Shown here piece by piece: positions 35,010-42,681 of a stretch of DNA of 64,000 nt (its first letter is position 1; the number at the start of each line of letters is the position of its first letter). The notes below the pieces were generated by a model that was not told where the DNA came from, made no database searches, and saw nothing but the letters and a program-made list of their open reading frames with translations. The position numbers and the translations under genes were made by a program. Source of the stretch: JAICYJ01 sp963737445 (GTDB lineage: Bacteria > Actinomycetota > Thermoleophilia > Gaiellales > JAICJC01); contig CAVTSO010000009.1 of NCBI GenBank assembly GCA_963737445.1, positions 248,001-312,000 on the forward strand, in the 5' to 3' direction.

Positions 35010-36205
35010 CGATCGACGAACGCCGGCGCAGGCTGGCGCGGCTGCTGGTCGGGTTCGGCGCCAACGTCCAGCCCGGCCAGACGGTCATGGTAGGCGGCGA
35101 TATCGACGACCGTAATTTGGTGCGCGCCGTGGCCAACGAGTGCTACCTGGCGGGTGCCAGGTTCGTGGAGCTCAACTACTTCGACCTGCACATCAAGCGG
35201 GCGCGGATCGAGTTCGGCGGAGACGATTCGATCGGGTACGCAACCACCTGGTCATACGAGCAGGCCCGCGCGGCGGCCGCCGAGAAGTGGGCGATCATCA
35301 GCCTGTCGGGCGGCACCGATCCCTCGATCCTGGCCGGCCTCGATCCGGATCGGCTGGGCAGAGACAACTCGCCGGTCAACACCGAGTGGCTGAAGGCGGT
35401 CAGCGAGCAGCTGGTGAACTGGACGGTCGGGCCCAGCCCGTCGCCGGTCTGGGCGGCGGTCGTGCATCCCGACATGGAGCCCGATGCGGCGCTGGAGCTG
35501 CTCTGGTCGGAGGTCGAGCGCGTCTGCCGGCTGGACGAGGATGACCCTGTCGCGTCGTGGGAGCAGCGCATGGACGACATGGTCGCGACCGCCGGCCGCA
35601 TCAACGACCACCGGTTCGACGCGCTGCACTTCCAGGGGCCCGGCACCGACCTCGAGGTCGGCCTGCTGCCCAGCTCGCGGTTCATATCCGGCGGGTCGGA
35701 GACGGCGGACGGCATCCCGCACCGGCCGAACGTGCCCTCCGAGGAGGCGTTCACGACGCCCGACCCGACGCGGGTCAACGGCGAGGTGCGCGCGACCCGG
35801 CCGCTGGACGTGGGCGGCACGGTGCTGACCGGGCTGCGGGTGCGGTTCGAGGACGGCCGTGCGGTCGCGATTGACGCCGAGCAGGGCGCCGAGGTGCTGC
35901 GCGCCCGCACCGCGATCGACGACGGCGGCGTGCGGCTGGGCGAGGTGGCGCTGGTCGACGGCGAGAGCCGGATCGGGCAGCTCGGCACCGTGTTCTACGA
36001 GACGCTGCTGGACGAGAACGCGGCCTGTCACATCGCGCTCGGCCAGGGGTTCGACTACTGCGTATCGGGCGACGACGTGGGGCGGATCAATATTAGCCAG
36101 ATCCATATCGACTTCATGATCGGGGACGACGACGTGGAGGTCACCGGCGTCACGGGTAGCGGCGACCGCGTGCCGGTGCTGCGCGGCGGCGCCTGGCAGC
36201 TCTAG
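34997..36205 (+). CDS. M29-family aminopeptidase, second of a tandem pair
   Basis: 402 residues from ATG 34997, within the end of the first copy. Metal ligands are again intact: NVPSEEAFTTPD, DENAACHIALGQG and IHIDFMIG. It is clearly paralogous to the previous gene (shared GFGANVQ, RLDE.DPVA.W, NINxSxIHIDFMI patterns) but diverged, notably in the central domain around residues 60-110, so the copies may differ in specificity. Co-transcribed with the first copy. Confidence 0.9.
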   Translation: MADLTIDERRRRLARLLVGFGANVQPGQTVMVGGDIDDRNLVRAVANECYLAGARFVELNYFDLHIKRARIEFGGDDSIGYATTWSYEQARAAAAEKWAIISLSGGTDPSILAGLDPDRLGRDNSPVNTEWLKAVSEQLVNWTVGPSPSPVWAAVVHPDMEPDAALELLWSEVERVCRLDEDDPVASWEQRMDDMVATAGRINDHRFDALHFQGPGTDLEVGLLPSSRFISGGSETADGIPHRPNVPSEEAFTTPDPTRVNGEVRATRPLDVGGTVLTGLRVRFEDGRAVAIDAEQGAEVLRARTAIDDGGVRLGEVALVDGESRIGQLGTVFYETLLDENAACHIALGQGFDYCVSGDDVGRINISQIHIDFMIGDDDVEVTGVTGSGDRVPVLRGGAWQL

Positions 36206-36212
36206 TTTCGAG

Positions 36213-36674
36213 CTACGCCGCGCCGGTGCGCATGCGATGGATGGTCGCGATCACCTCGGCCGGGTCGAGGTCGTCGTCGGTGCCCATGCTGCCTTGGCGC
36301 AGGCGCAGCGACGTGTAGGCCATCAGGTCGCGCATCGAGGCCAGGCCGATCACGTGGCCCTCGTCGTTCACGACCGGCAGATGCCGGAAGTGCCCGTCCA
36401 CCATCAGCGCCATCGCCTCGGCCAGCTCGGTCTGCGGCGAGGCGGTCAGCACGTGGCGGGTCATGCGGTCGGATACCGGCACCGTGGGGTCGATGCCCTC
36501 GCTGACGCAGCGCAGCAGGTCGCGCTCGGTGATCACCCCGACCAGATCGTCGCCGTCGGCCAGCACGATCGCGGCCCCGACGTCGTGCTCGACCATGCGC
36601 CGGGCGGCATCGCCGACCCGCGTCTCCGGGGTGACGGCCACCAGTGAGGTGCTCATGACGTCGGTCAGCTGCAT
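36213..36674 (-). CDS. CBS-domain pair protein
   Basis: 153 residues from ATG 36674. Two CBS motifs: VMSTSLVAVTPETRVGDAA...GVITERDLLRCV and MTRHVLTASPQTELAEAMA...GLASMRDLMAYTS. CBS pairs bind adenosine nucleotides and act as energy sensors; stand-alone pairs are common in actinobacteria and their partners are usually unknown. Lies after the E2 gene on the same strand. Confidence 0.88.
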   Translation of the reverse strand: MQLTDVMSTSLVAVTPETRVGDAARRMVEHDVGAAIVLADGDDLVGVITERDLLRCVSEGIDPTVPVSDRMTRHVLTASPQTELAEAMALMVDGHFRHLPVVNDEGHVIGLASMRDLMAYTSLRLRQGSMGTDDDLDPAEVIATIHRMRTGAA

Positions 36675-36700
36675 GGGTCGAGTGTACTCGCCCGGTCGCG

Positions 36701-37990
36701 TTAGACCAGCAGCAGCGACGGAGACTGCAACAGCTGCTTGATCGTCAGCAGCAGCTTGGCGCCGTCCGCTCCCGAGCACGCGCGGTGGTCGCAGGAAAGG
36801 GTCACGCGCATGATCTTGCGCACCACGATCTCCCCGTCCACGACCACCGGGCGATCGACGGTGGCGCCGACCGCGATGATCGCGGACTCGGGCGGGTTGA
36901 TGATCGCCTCGAAGTTGGCGACGTCGAACATGCCCAGGTTGGAGACGGAGAAGGTGGCGCCCTCGATCTCGCGCTGCTTGAGCTTGCCGGCGCGGGCGCG
37001 GCCGGCCAGGTCGCGCGTCTCGCGGCTGATCTCGCGCACCGGCTTGGTGTCGGCCTCGTTCAGCACCGGCACGATCAAGCCGTCGTCGAGCGCCACCGCG
37101 ATGCCGATGTTGGCGTGCGCGTGGTAGAGGTGCTTCCCGTTCACGTAGGAGCGGTGCGCCTGCGGGTGCTGGATCAGGCCCAGCGCCGAGGCGCGCACGA
37201 TCAGGTCGTTGACGCTGATCTTGTCGCCGGAGTCGACAAGGCCGTTGTTGAGCTCGGCCCGCAGCTGCATGGCGCGGGTCATGTCGATCTCGGACTCGAC
37301 GTAGAAGTGGGGGACGGTCTGCTTGGACTGGGCCATGCGCGTCGCCACTGCCTTCAGCATCGGCGTCAGCTCACGGATCTCGCCCTCGGCCGGGGCGCTC
37401 TGGGTGGCCGGGGGCGCGTCTGCCGCCGCCGGCCGGGTCAGCTCGCCGCTCGAGATCAGCCGCTCCACGTCGGCCTTGACGACGCGGCCCTCGGGGCCGC
37501 TGCCGCGGCCGGCCATGGCGGCCAGGTCGATGCCGGCCTCGTCGGCCATGCGGCGGGCGATCGGCGACACACGCAGTGCGGCGGCCGCGCGGGAGCCGTT
37601 GCCGGCCGCGGCCTTTGCCTTCGACGACGACTTCGACGGCTTGCGGGCGGGCGCGGCCTTCGGGTCCGGCTCCGGCTCGGCGGCCGTTTGCTCCTGCGGT
37701 GGCGGGGTGGTGGCGCCGTTTCCGGCCGACGCGGCCCCGTCGGCGGTCTCGCCCTCCGCGCCCACGATCGCGATCGGCGCGCCCAGGGCGACCGTCTCGC
37801 CGTCGCCGACCAGGATCCGCAGCACGGTGCCGGCGTCGTAGGCCTGGAACTCCATGGTGGCCTTGTCTGTCTCGATCTCGGCCAGCACGTCGCCCGCCGC
37901 GAACGCGTCGCCCTCGTGCACCAGCCAGCGGCCGATGGTGCCCTCCTCCATCGTGTCGGAGAGCCGCGGCATCACCAGTTCTTCGGACAT
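36701..37990 (-). CDS. 2-oxoacid dehydrogenase E2 (dihydrolipoamide acyltransferase)
   Basis: 429 residues. N-terminal lipoyl domain with Lys43 in EIETDKATMEF, an Ala/Pro linker, peripheral-subunit-binding domain at about 138-178 (RVSPIARRMADEAGID...GRVVKADVERLI), and the catalytic acyltransferase domain from about 205 (LTPMLKAVATRMAQSKQTVPHF). The C-terminal active-site motif reads SCDHRACSGADGAKLL: the His is present but the usual Asp of HRxxDG is Ser. It is the core of the pyruvate or branched-chain oxoacid dehydrogenase with the two E1 genes upstream on this strand. Confidence 0.9.
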   Translation of the reverse strand: MSEELVMPRLSDTMEEGTIGRWLVHEGDAFAAGDVLAEIETDKATMEFQAYDAGTVLRILVGDGETVALGAPIAIVGAEGETADGAASAGNGATTPPPQEQTAAEPEPDPKAAPARKPSKSSSKAKAAAGNGSRAAAALRVSPIARRMADEAGIDLAAMAGRGSGPEGRVVKADVERLISSGELTRPAAADAPPATQSAPAEGEIRELTPMLKAVATRMAQSKQTVPHFYVESEIDMTRAMQLRAELNNGLVDSGDKISVNDLIVRASALGLIQHPQAHRSYVNGKHLYHAHANIGIAVALDDGLIVPVLNEADTKPVREISRETRDLAGRARAGKLKQREIEGATFSVSNLGMFDVANFEAIINPPESAIIAVGATVDRPVVVDGEIVVRKIMRVTLSCDHRACSGADGAKLLLTIKQLLQSPSLLLV

Positions 37991-38009
37991 GGATCCTTCC
38001 TGTGGGGGC

Positions 38010-39002
38010 TCACGCGATCCCGCTCTCGGCCAGCAGGCCGCGCGCGGCGGCCTCGATCTTGCTCTCGAGCGGCAGCGCCGCGAGCTCCAGCGGCTTGGAG
38101 TAGGGCATCGGCACCTCGGCGCCGCCGACGCGCTCGACCGGGGCGTCGAGGTCGTCGAAGCAGAGCCGGTGGATGCGGGCGGCGAGCTCGGCGCCGACGC
38201 CGTAGGTCGACCAGCCCTCCTCGGCGATCAGCGCGCGGCTGGTCTTGCGCACCGACTCGGCCACGGTCTCCGCGTCCAGCGGGCGCAGCGAGCGGAGGTC
38301 GACCACCTCGATCTCGATGCCGTCGCGGGACATGGTGTCGGCCACCCGCAGCGCCCGCTGCACGGTGTAGGAGTGGGCCACGAGGGTCAGGTCGCGCCCC
38401 TCGCGGACGACGGCGGCGCGGCCCAGCGGAACGGTGTAGTCGGGATCGTCGGGCATGGTGCCGGTGACGTTGTACATGACCAGGTTCTCGACGAACAGCA
38501 CCGGGTCATCGTCGCGGATCGCCGTCTTCATCATGCCGTGGGCGTCGGCCACGGAGGCGGGCGCCACCACCTTCATGCCGGGGCAGCCCGCGAACCACGC
38601 CTCCAGGCTCTGGGAGTGCTGGGCTGTGAGCTGGGCCCCGGCCCCGCCCGGCGTGCGGATCACCATCGGGACGCCCACGGCGCCGCCGAACATGTAGCGG
38701 ATCTTGGCGGCGTGGTTGATGACCTGGTCCATGGCCGCCAGGATGAAGTTGATGGTCATGATCTCGACCACGGGGCGCAGGCCCATCATGGCGGCGCCGA
38801 TGCCGGCCCCGACGAAGCCCTCCTCCGAGATCGGGGTCTCCCGCACGCGCTCGGGACCGTACTTCTGCCAGAGCCCGGCGGTGACCTTGTAGCTGCCCTC
38901 GAAGCGGCCGATCTCCTCGCCCATCAGGAACACGTCGGGGTCGCGGGCGAGCTCGTCGTCGAGCGCCCGGCGCAGCGCCTCGCGGTAGGTCAGGTCTGCC
39001 AC
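38010..39002 (-). CDS. 2-oxoacid dehydrogenase E1 component, beta subunit
   Basis: 330 residues from GTG 39002, overlapping the E1-alpha stop by 13 bases. Transketolase-like pyrimidine-binding domain (LTYREALRRALDDELARDPD, MGEEIGRFEG, ISEEGFVGAGIGAAMMGLRPV) and a C-terminal transketolase domain (LVAHSYTVQRALRVAD, VVDLRSLRPLDAETV). With E1-alpha it forms the thiamine-diphosphate enzyme that decarboxylates the 2-oxoacid and acylates E2. Sequence features fit pyruvate or branched-chain types; I cannot separate them. Confidence 0.92.
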   Translation of the reverse strand: MADLTYREALRRALDDELARDPDVFLMGEEIGRFEGSYKVTAGLWQKYGPERVRETPISEEGFVGAGIGAAMMGLRPVVEIMTINFILAAMDQVINHAAKIRYMFGGAVGVPMVIRTPGGAGAQLTAQHSQSLEAWFAGCPGMKVVAPASVADAHGMMKTAIRDDDPVLFVENLVMYNVTGTMPDDPDYTVPLGRAAVVREGRDLTLVAHSYTVQRALRVADTMSRDGIEIEVVDLRSLRPLDAETVAESVRKTSRALIAEEGWSTYGVGAELAARIHRLCFDDLDAPVERVGGAEVPMPYSKPLELAALPLESKIEAAARGLLAESGIA

Positions 39003-40066
39003 GTGCGCTCCTCTCCGCGCTCGCCGAACGGGGCCCCGGCGCGCATGCGGGCGAACTGCTCGCGCCAGGCGGGGTCGCCGTAGACGTGCTCGTAGAGGGT
39101 GTCGGGATCGGGGAAGGCGGCGCCCAGCGCCTCGTCGATGGCGGACTTGACCTCGGCCGCGACCTCGCTCCAGACCTGGTCGATCTCGTCCTGCTCCAGC
39201 AGTCCGCGCTCGCTGCAGAGCAGGCCGAAGCGGGTGATCGGGTCGCGCTTGCGCCACGAGTCGATCTCCTCGGCGGAGCGGTAGACCTTGCCCGCATCGG
39301 CAACGCTGTGGCCGCGGAAGCGGTAGGTGATGGTCTCCAGCAGGGCGGGGCGGCGTTCCCGGCGTGCGATCGCCATCAGACGGGCGGTGGCCTCGCGCAC
39401 GGCCAGCACGTCGTTGCCGTCGATCCGCTCGCCGTGCATGCGGTAGGCGGCGGCGCGACGCCACAGGTCGGGCTCGGCGGAGGACTGCTCGACCGAGGTG
39501 CCCATGCCGTACTGGTTGTTGATGATCTGAAACACGATCGGGAGGTCCCAGATGCCGGCCAGATTGAGCGCCTCGTGGAACGCCCCGGTCTCGACGGCGC
39601 CGTCGCCGAACTGGCAGAGCACGGCGTTGGGCAGGTCGCGGTATGAGAGCGCGAGGGCGGTGCCGGCGGCGATCGGAAGGTGTGCGCCGACGATGCCCCA
39701 GCCGCCGAAGAAGCGGCGCTGCACGTCCATCAGGTGCATGGAGCCGCCGCGGCCGTGGGCGACCCCGGTCTCCTTGCCGAACAGCTCGGCCATCACGGCA
39801 ACGGGCTCGCTGCCCACGGCCAGGGCGGTGCCGTGGTCGCGGTAGCTGGCGTAGAGGCAGTCGCCCGGCTCGAGCGCGTCGATGGCGCCGACGGTGGAGG
39901 CCTCCTCGCCGATCGCGAGGTGGCAGTAGCCGCCGATACGGGCGCGGGTGTACTGCTCCTCGGTGCGCTCCTCGAAGCGGCGGATCAGCGCCATCATGCG
40001 AAACAGGCGCAGCGCGGTGTCCTTGTCGAGCAGGGTGTCGGGCGGGGTCTCCGCGGCCTTGGCCAT
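38990..40066 (-). CDS. 2-oxoacid dehydrogenase E1 component, alpha subunit
   Basis: 358 residues from ATG 40066. Thiamine-diphosphate-binding motif GDGAVETGAFHEALNLAGIWDLPIVF..NN is complete (GDG to NN), and the phosphorylation-loop region YRFRGHSVADAGKVYR matches PdhA. The opening DTALRLFRMMALIRRFEERTEE is typical. It heads an E1alpha-E1beta-E2 operon and diverges from the free-standing lipoyl gene with 34 bases between starts. Confidence 0.92.
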   Translation of the reverse strand: MAKAAETPPDTLLDKDTALRLFRMMALIRRFEERTEEQYTRARIGGYCHLAIGEEASTVGAIDALEPGDCLYASYRDHGTALAVGSEPVAVMAELFGKETGVAHGRGGSMHLMDVQRRFFGGWGIVGAHLPIAAGTALALSYRDLPNAVLCQFGDGAVETGAFHEALNLAGIWDLPIVFQIINNQYGMGTSVEQSSAEPDLWRRAAAYRMHGERIDGNDVLAVREATARLMAIARRERRPALLETITYRFRGHSVADAGKVYRSAEEIDSWRKRDPITRFGLLCSERGLLEQDEIDQVWSEVAAEVKSAIDEALGAAFPDPDTLYEHVYGDPAWREQFARMRAGAPFGERGEERTWQT

Positions 40067-40100
40067 CGGCAAAACACTAGCGGTTAGACTGGCGACCGTT

Positions 40101-40364
40101 ATGGCCGTTCCCGTCACCGTTCCCCGGCTGGGCGAGGAGATGCGCTCCGCCATCCTGATCCAGTTTCTGGTGCCGGAGGGCGGCACGGTCACGCGCGGCC
40201 AGCCGCTGTACGAGCTGGACACCGACAAGGTGACGCAGGAGGTCGAGGCGGAGGCCCACGGCGTGGTGCTGCGGATCGACGCGTCGGAGGGCGGCGAGTA
40301 CGAGGTGGGCGCGGTGCTGGCGTGGATCGGCGAGCAGGGCGAGGAGCTTCCATCGCCCGCCTGA
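40101..40364 (+). CDS. Free-standing lipoyl-domain protein
   Basis: 87 residues: one biotinyl/lipoyl domain and nothing else. VTVPRLGEEMRSAILIQFLVPEGG, Lys43 in the hairpin ELDTDKVTQEVEAEA as the lipoylation site, and a C-terminal VGAVLAWIGEQGEE. It resembles the N-terminal lipoyl domain of E2 but lacks binding and catalytic domains. It is not GcvH-like. It diverges from E1-alpha and may carry acyl groups for the complex or be the detached domain of an E2. Confidence 0.85.
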   Translation: MAVPVTVPRLGEEMRSAILIQFLVPEGGTVTRGQPLYELDTDKVTQEVEAEAHGVVLRIDASEGGEYEVGAVLAWIGEQGEELPSPA

Positions 40365-41137
40365 ACGTGCACCGGTTCGGCGCGGGGGACGGCGCGCCGT
40401 TGCTGGCAGTGCACGGCGTCACCGGGCACGGCGGACGCTACCGGGCGCTCGCCGAGCGCGGGCTGCCGGAGCGGCGCTGGCTAGCCGTCGACCTGCGCGG
40501 GCACGGCCAGTCCGACTGGCGTGCTCCCTGGACGGCGGAGCAGCACGTCGCCGACCTGCTGGAGACGATGGATGCGGAGAGCGTCGAGCGATGCGACGTT
40601 GTCGGGCACAGCTTCGGCGGCTTGCTCGCGACGCACCTGGCGGCGGCGGCGCCGGAGCGGGTGGGCAAGGTGGTGCTGCTCGACCCGGCGATCGCGCAGA
40701 GCGGCCAGGACATGCTGGAGGCGGCCGAGGAGACGCGGCACGACGAGGGCTGGGCCAGCGAGGCGGAGGCCCGGGCTGCTCGGGCCGAGGGGCGGCCGCC
40801 GCAGGCGCTGCCGTTCGTGGAGGCCGACCTGGATGAGGCGCTCGAGCGTGGGGCGGACGGGCGCTACCGCCTGCGCTACTGCCGTTCCACGGTGGTCACG
40901 GCCTGGAGCGAGATGGCGCGATCGCCCGCGCCGCTCGGCGGGTTCGGCGGCCAACTGCTGCTGGTGCCGGCACTGCACGACGGCATGGTGGGGCCGGCGC
41001 TGGTGGATGCGCTCGAGCGCGACCTGGGCGACCGGCTGACCGTGCACGGGCTCGAGGCCGGGCACATGGTCTACTGGGACGCGTTCGAGGAGACGGCGGC
41101 GCTGCTGCGATCGTGGCTGGCCGACGACGGGGCCTGA
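40322..41137 (+). CDS. Alpha/beta hydrolase
   Basis: 271 residues from GTG 40322, overlapping the lipoyl gene by 43 bases; GTG 40367 would give a shorter form beginning just at the first strand. Oxyanion-hole segment LLAVHGVTGHGGRY, nucleophile Ser in VVGHSFGGLLA, catalytic Asp expected near LVPALHDGMVG, and His in GLEAGHMVYWDAF. Similar hydrolases occur near 2-oxoacid dehydrogenase operons (AcoC-like), but the substrate is unknown. Confidence 0.85.
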   Translation: MDRRAGRGASIARLNVHRFGAGDGAPLLAVHGVTGHGGRYRALAERGLPERRWLAVDLRGHGQSDWRAPWTAEQHVADLLETMDAESVERCDVVGHSFGGLLATHLAAAAPERVGKVVLLDPAIAQSGQDMLEAAEETRHDEGWASEAEARAARAEGRPPQALPFVEADLDEALERGADGRYRLRYCRSTVVTAWSEMARSPAPLGGFGGQLLLVPALHDGMVGPALVDALERDLGDRLTVHGLEAGHMVYWDAFEETAALLRSWLADDGA

Positions 41138-41162
41138 GGCACCCCGCCGGCCGGGGCGGGGA

Positions 41163-41175
41163 GGTGTCAAACACC
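41163..41175 (+). repeat. Interspersed palindromic repeat, copy 2 (left of IS110)
   Basis: ggtgtcaaacacc, identical to 42524-42536 and to the complement of 24676-24688. On the left it is preceded by GCCGGCCGGGGCGGGGA, which matches the flank of the 24.7 kb copy in reverse orientation. Confidence 0.75.
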
Positions 41176-41250
41176 GCTCGCGCGGCCGTGGCCTTTCGTG
41201 ACGCCACCGGGACGGTCGTCGCGAGCCTCGTGACAGCGGAACCGACGCTT

Positions 41251-42270
41251 CTATGTTGTCAAGGCGGTTGGTTGGAGTTCCTTGAGGCGGTGGTAGAAGT
41301 GGCGTGCGAGCGCGCGTTTGACGCAGCGTTTGGCTTCTTTCGGTGTCTTGCCGTTGGCGAGTAGCCGGTGGTAGTAGGCGGCCGTTTGGTCGTGGTGGTG
41401 GACGCGTTGTAGGGCGATCACGTGCAGCGCCCAGTTGAGCTGGCGGTCGCCGCCGCGGTTGAGTCGGTGGCGTTGGTGTTTGCCGCTGGACGCGTCGAGT
41501 GGGTTGGTGCCGGCCAGCGCCGCGAAGGAGGCCTCGCTTGCCATCCGCCGCGGGTCGCCGCTGGACACGAGCAGCTGTGCCGCGCAGACCGGGCCGACGC
41601 CGCACTCGGCCAGCAGCCCGGGAGCGATCCGGGATACGAGCTCGGCGAGCTCTGAGTCGATCTCGTCAAGCTCCACGGTCAGGAGTTGGATGCGACGCGC
41701 GATCCGACGTAACGCATCGCTGGCGCCGTCGGCACCGGGGCGCAGCCGCGAGACGGTTCTGACCAGCTGCTTCTTGGTCACCGCCGTGAGGCGTCGACGC
41801 AGGTCATCGGGCACGGTCACGATCACCGCGTCCAGCTGGTTGAGCGCGGCTGTCCGCGCCCTGCTCGCGCCGCGCCGCTCGAGCAGCAAGACACGCAGCT
41901 GCTCGCGCTGGCCACCACCACGCGGCAGGCTCAACCCCTCGCCGCTGACGATCCGCCGCGCTGCCAGCGTGGCGTCGACGAGATCATTCTTGCCGCCGCG
42001 ACGCTCGCCCCGCCTGGGCCGCTCACACTCCCATACCTGCTCGCCCTGGTCGGCGAGGAATCCCGCCAGCCCGGAGCCATAGCTACCGCACCCCTCGATC
42101 CCGAACGCCGGCTGGCCGAGCCCGCGCGCCCACACCAGCAGCCGCTGATAGCCGGCCGCCGTCGCGTCAACCGTCAACGCGTCGATCAGCCGGCCGAGCC
42201 GGTCAAGCGCCACCGCGACATGCCACTGCTTGTGCGTGTCCACACCGATTGCCACCGTCCACCAGGTCAC
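41251..42270 (-). CDS. IS110-family transposase (recombinase)
   Basis: 339 residues; GTG 42270 is chosen because AGGGGAGG lies 5-12 bases upstream, rather than the longer frame to 42405. The N-terminal DEDD RuvC-like domain has Asp in IGVDTHKQ, Glu in AFGIEGCGSYG and NDLVDATLAARRI. The C-terminal Transposase_20 domain has GVGPVCAAQLL and the catalytic Ser in GTNPLDASSGKHQRH. Full length and unbroken, so it may be active. IS110 enzymes cut and join DNA guided by a bridge RNA made from the element's non-coding end. Confidence 0.93.
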   Translation of the reverse strand: MTWWTVAIGVDTHKQWHVAVALDRLGRLIDALTVDATAAGYQRLLVWARGLGQPAFGIEGCGSYGSGLAGFLADQGEQVWECERPRRGERRGGKNDLVDATLAARRIVSGEGLSLPRGGGQREQLRVLLLERRGASRARTAALNQLDAVIVTVPDDLRRRLTAVTKKQLVRTVSRLRPGADGASDALRRIARRIQLLTVELDEIDSELAELVSRIAPGLLAECGVGPVCAAQLLVSSGDPRRMASEASFAALAGTNPLDASSGKHQRHRLNRGGDRQLNWALHVIALQRVHHHDQTAAYYHRLLANGKTPKEAKRCVKRALARHFYHRLKELQPTALTT

Positions 42271-42285
42271 GTAGCCTCCCCTCAT

Positions 42286-42523
42286 CGATTGGGCGACCGG
42301 CCTGGACAGGGCTGTGTTGGGCAAAGCGCAAGCTTCTATCAGGTCACCGGCCAGTCGAGCATGACGCGACGGCGGGAGACAGGTCCAAATGAGGGCAAAC
42401 CTCACGGCCGCCAGCTTGGTTGCGGGTCATCCCGCCGCCGCGTCGCACTCTCAGCCACGCCCCGGACGGACGCGGCCACCAAACGACGCTACACAGCACG
42501 GTTGAGCGAAACGGCGTCTTAAC
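42286..42523 (-). ncRNA. Candidate bridge RNA region of the IS110 element
   Basis: In the IS110 subgroup the bridge (guide) RNA is encoded upstream of the transposase. This 238-base non-coding stretch is in that position and contains several local inverted repeats (for example GGGTCATCCCGCC with GGCGGGAGAC, and gaccggcctgg near 42295). Loops that pair with donor and target were not assigned. Call rests on position. Confidence 0.35.
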
Positions 42524-42536
42524 GGTGTCAAACACC
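42524..42536 (+). repeat. Interspersed palindromic repeat, copy 3 (right of IS110)
   Basis: ggtgtcaaacacc, same orientation as the copy at 41163-41175. It continues with GACCTCGCC, so that left flank of copy 2 plus right flank of copy 3 would form one longer hairpin (GGCGGGGA...CGACCTCGCC), suggesting a single original site split by the IS. Confidence 0.75.
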
Positions 42537-42681
42537 GACCTCGCCTTGCCGGCACACCGGCACCGGATCGCGCCCTGTCGTTGCAGGGGCGTAACCCGCC
42601 GAGCGGTGTTTTCGGGCAGGCCGCTTCGCCTGAGATACGATCCCCTCGCACGTCGACCGACCGACTGAGGAGTGGAGCCCG

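Larger units (their letters stand above)
41176..42523 (-). mobile_element. IS110-family insertion sequence
   Basis: Contains one transposase gene on the minus strand plus about 75 bases downstream of it and about 250 upstream. IS110 elements lack terminal inverted repeats, so the limits given are simply the region between the two direct 13-bp repeats at 41163-41175 and 42524-42536; true ends may lie a few bases inside or outside. It separates the 2-oxoacid dehydrogenase genes from lpdA. Confidence 0.7.

Noticed and set aside
42271..42405. Longer N-terminus of the IS110 transposase
   Set aside because: The extra residues resemble no transposase and the ribosome-binding site AGGGGAGG places the start at 42270.
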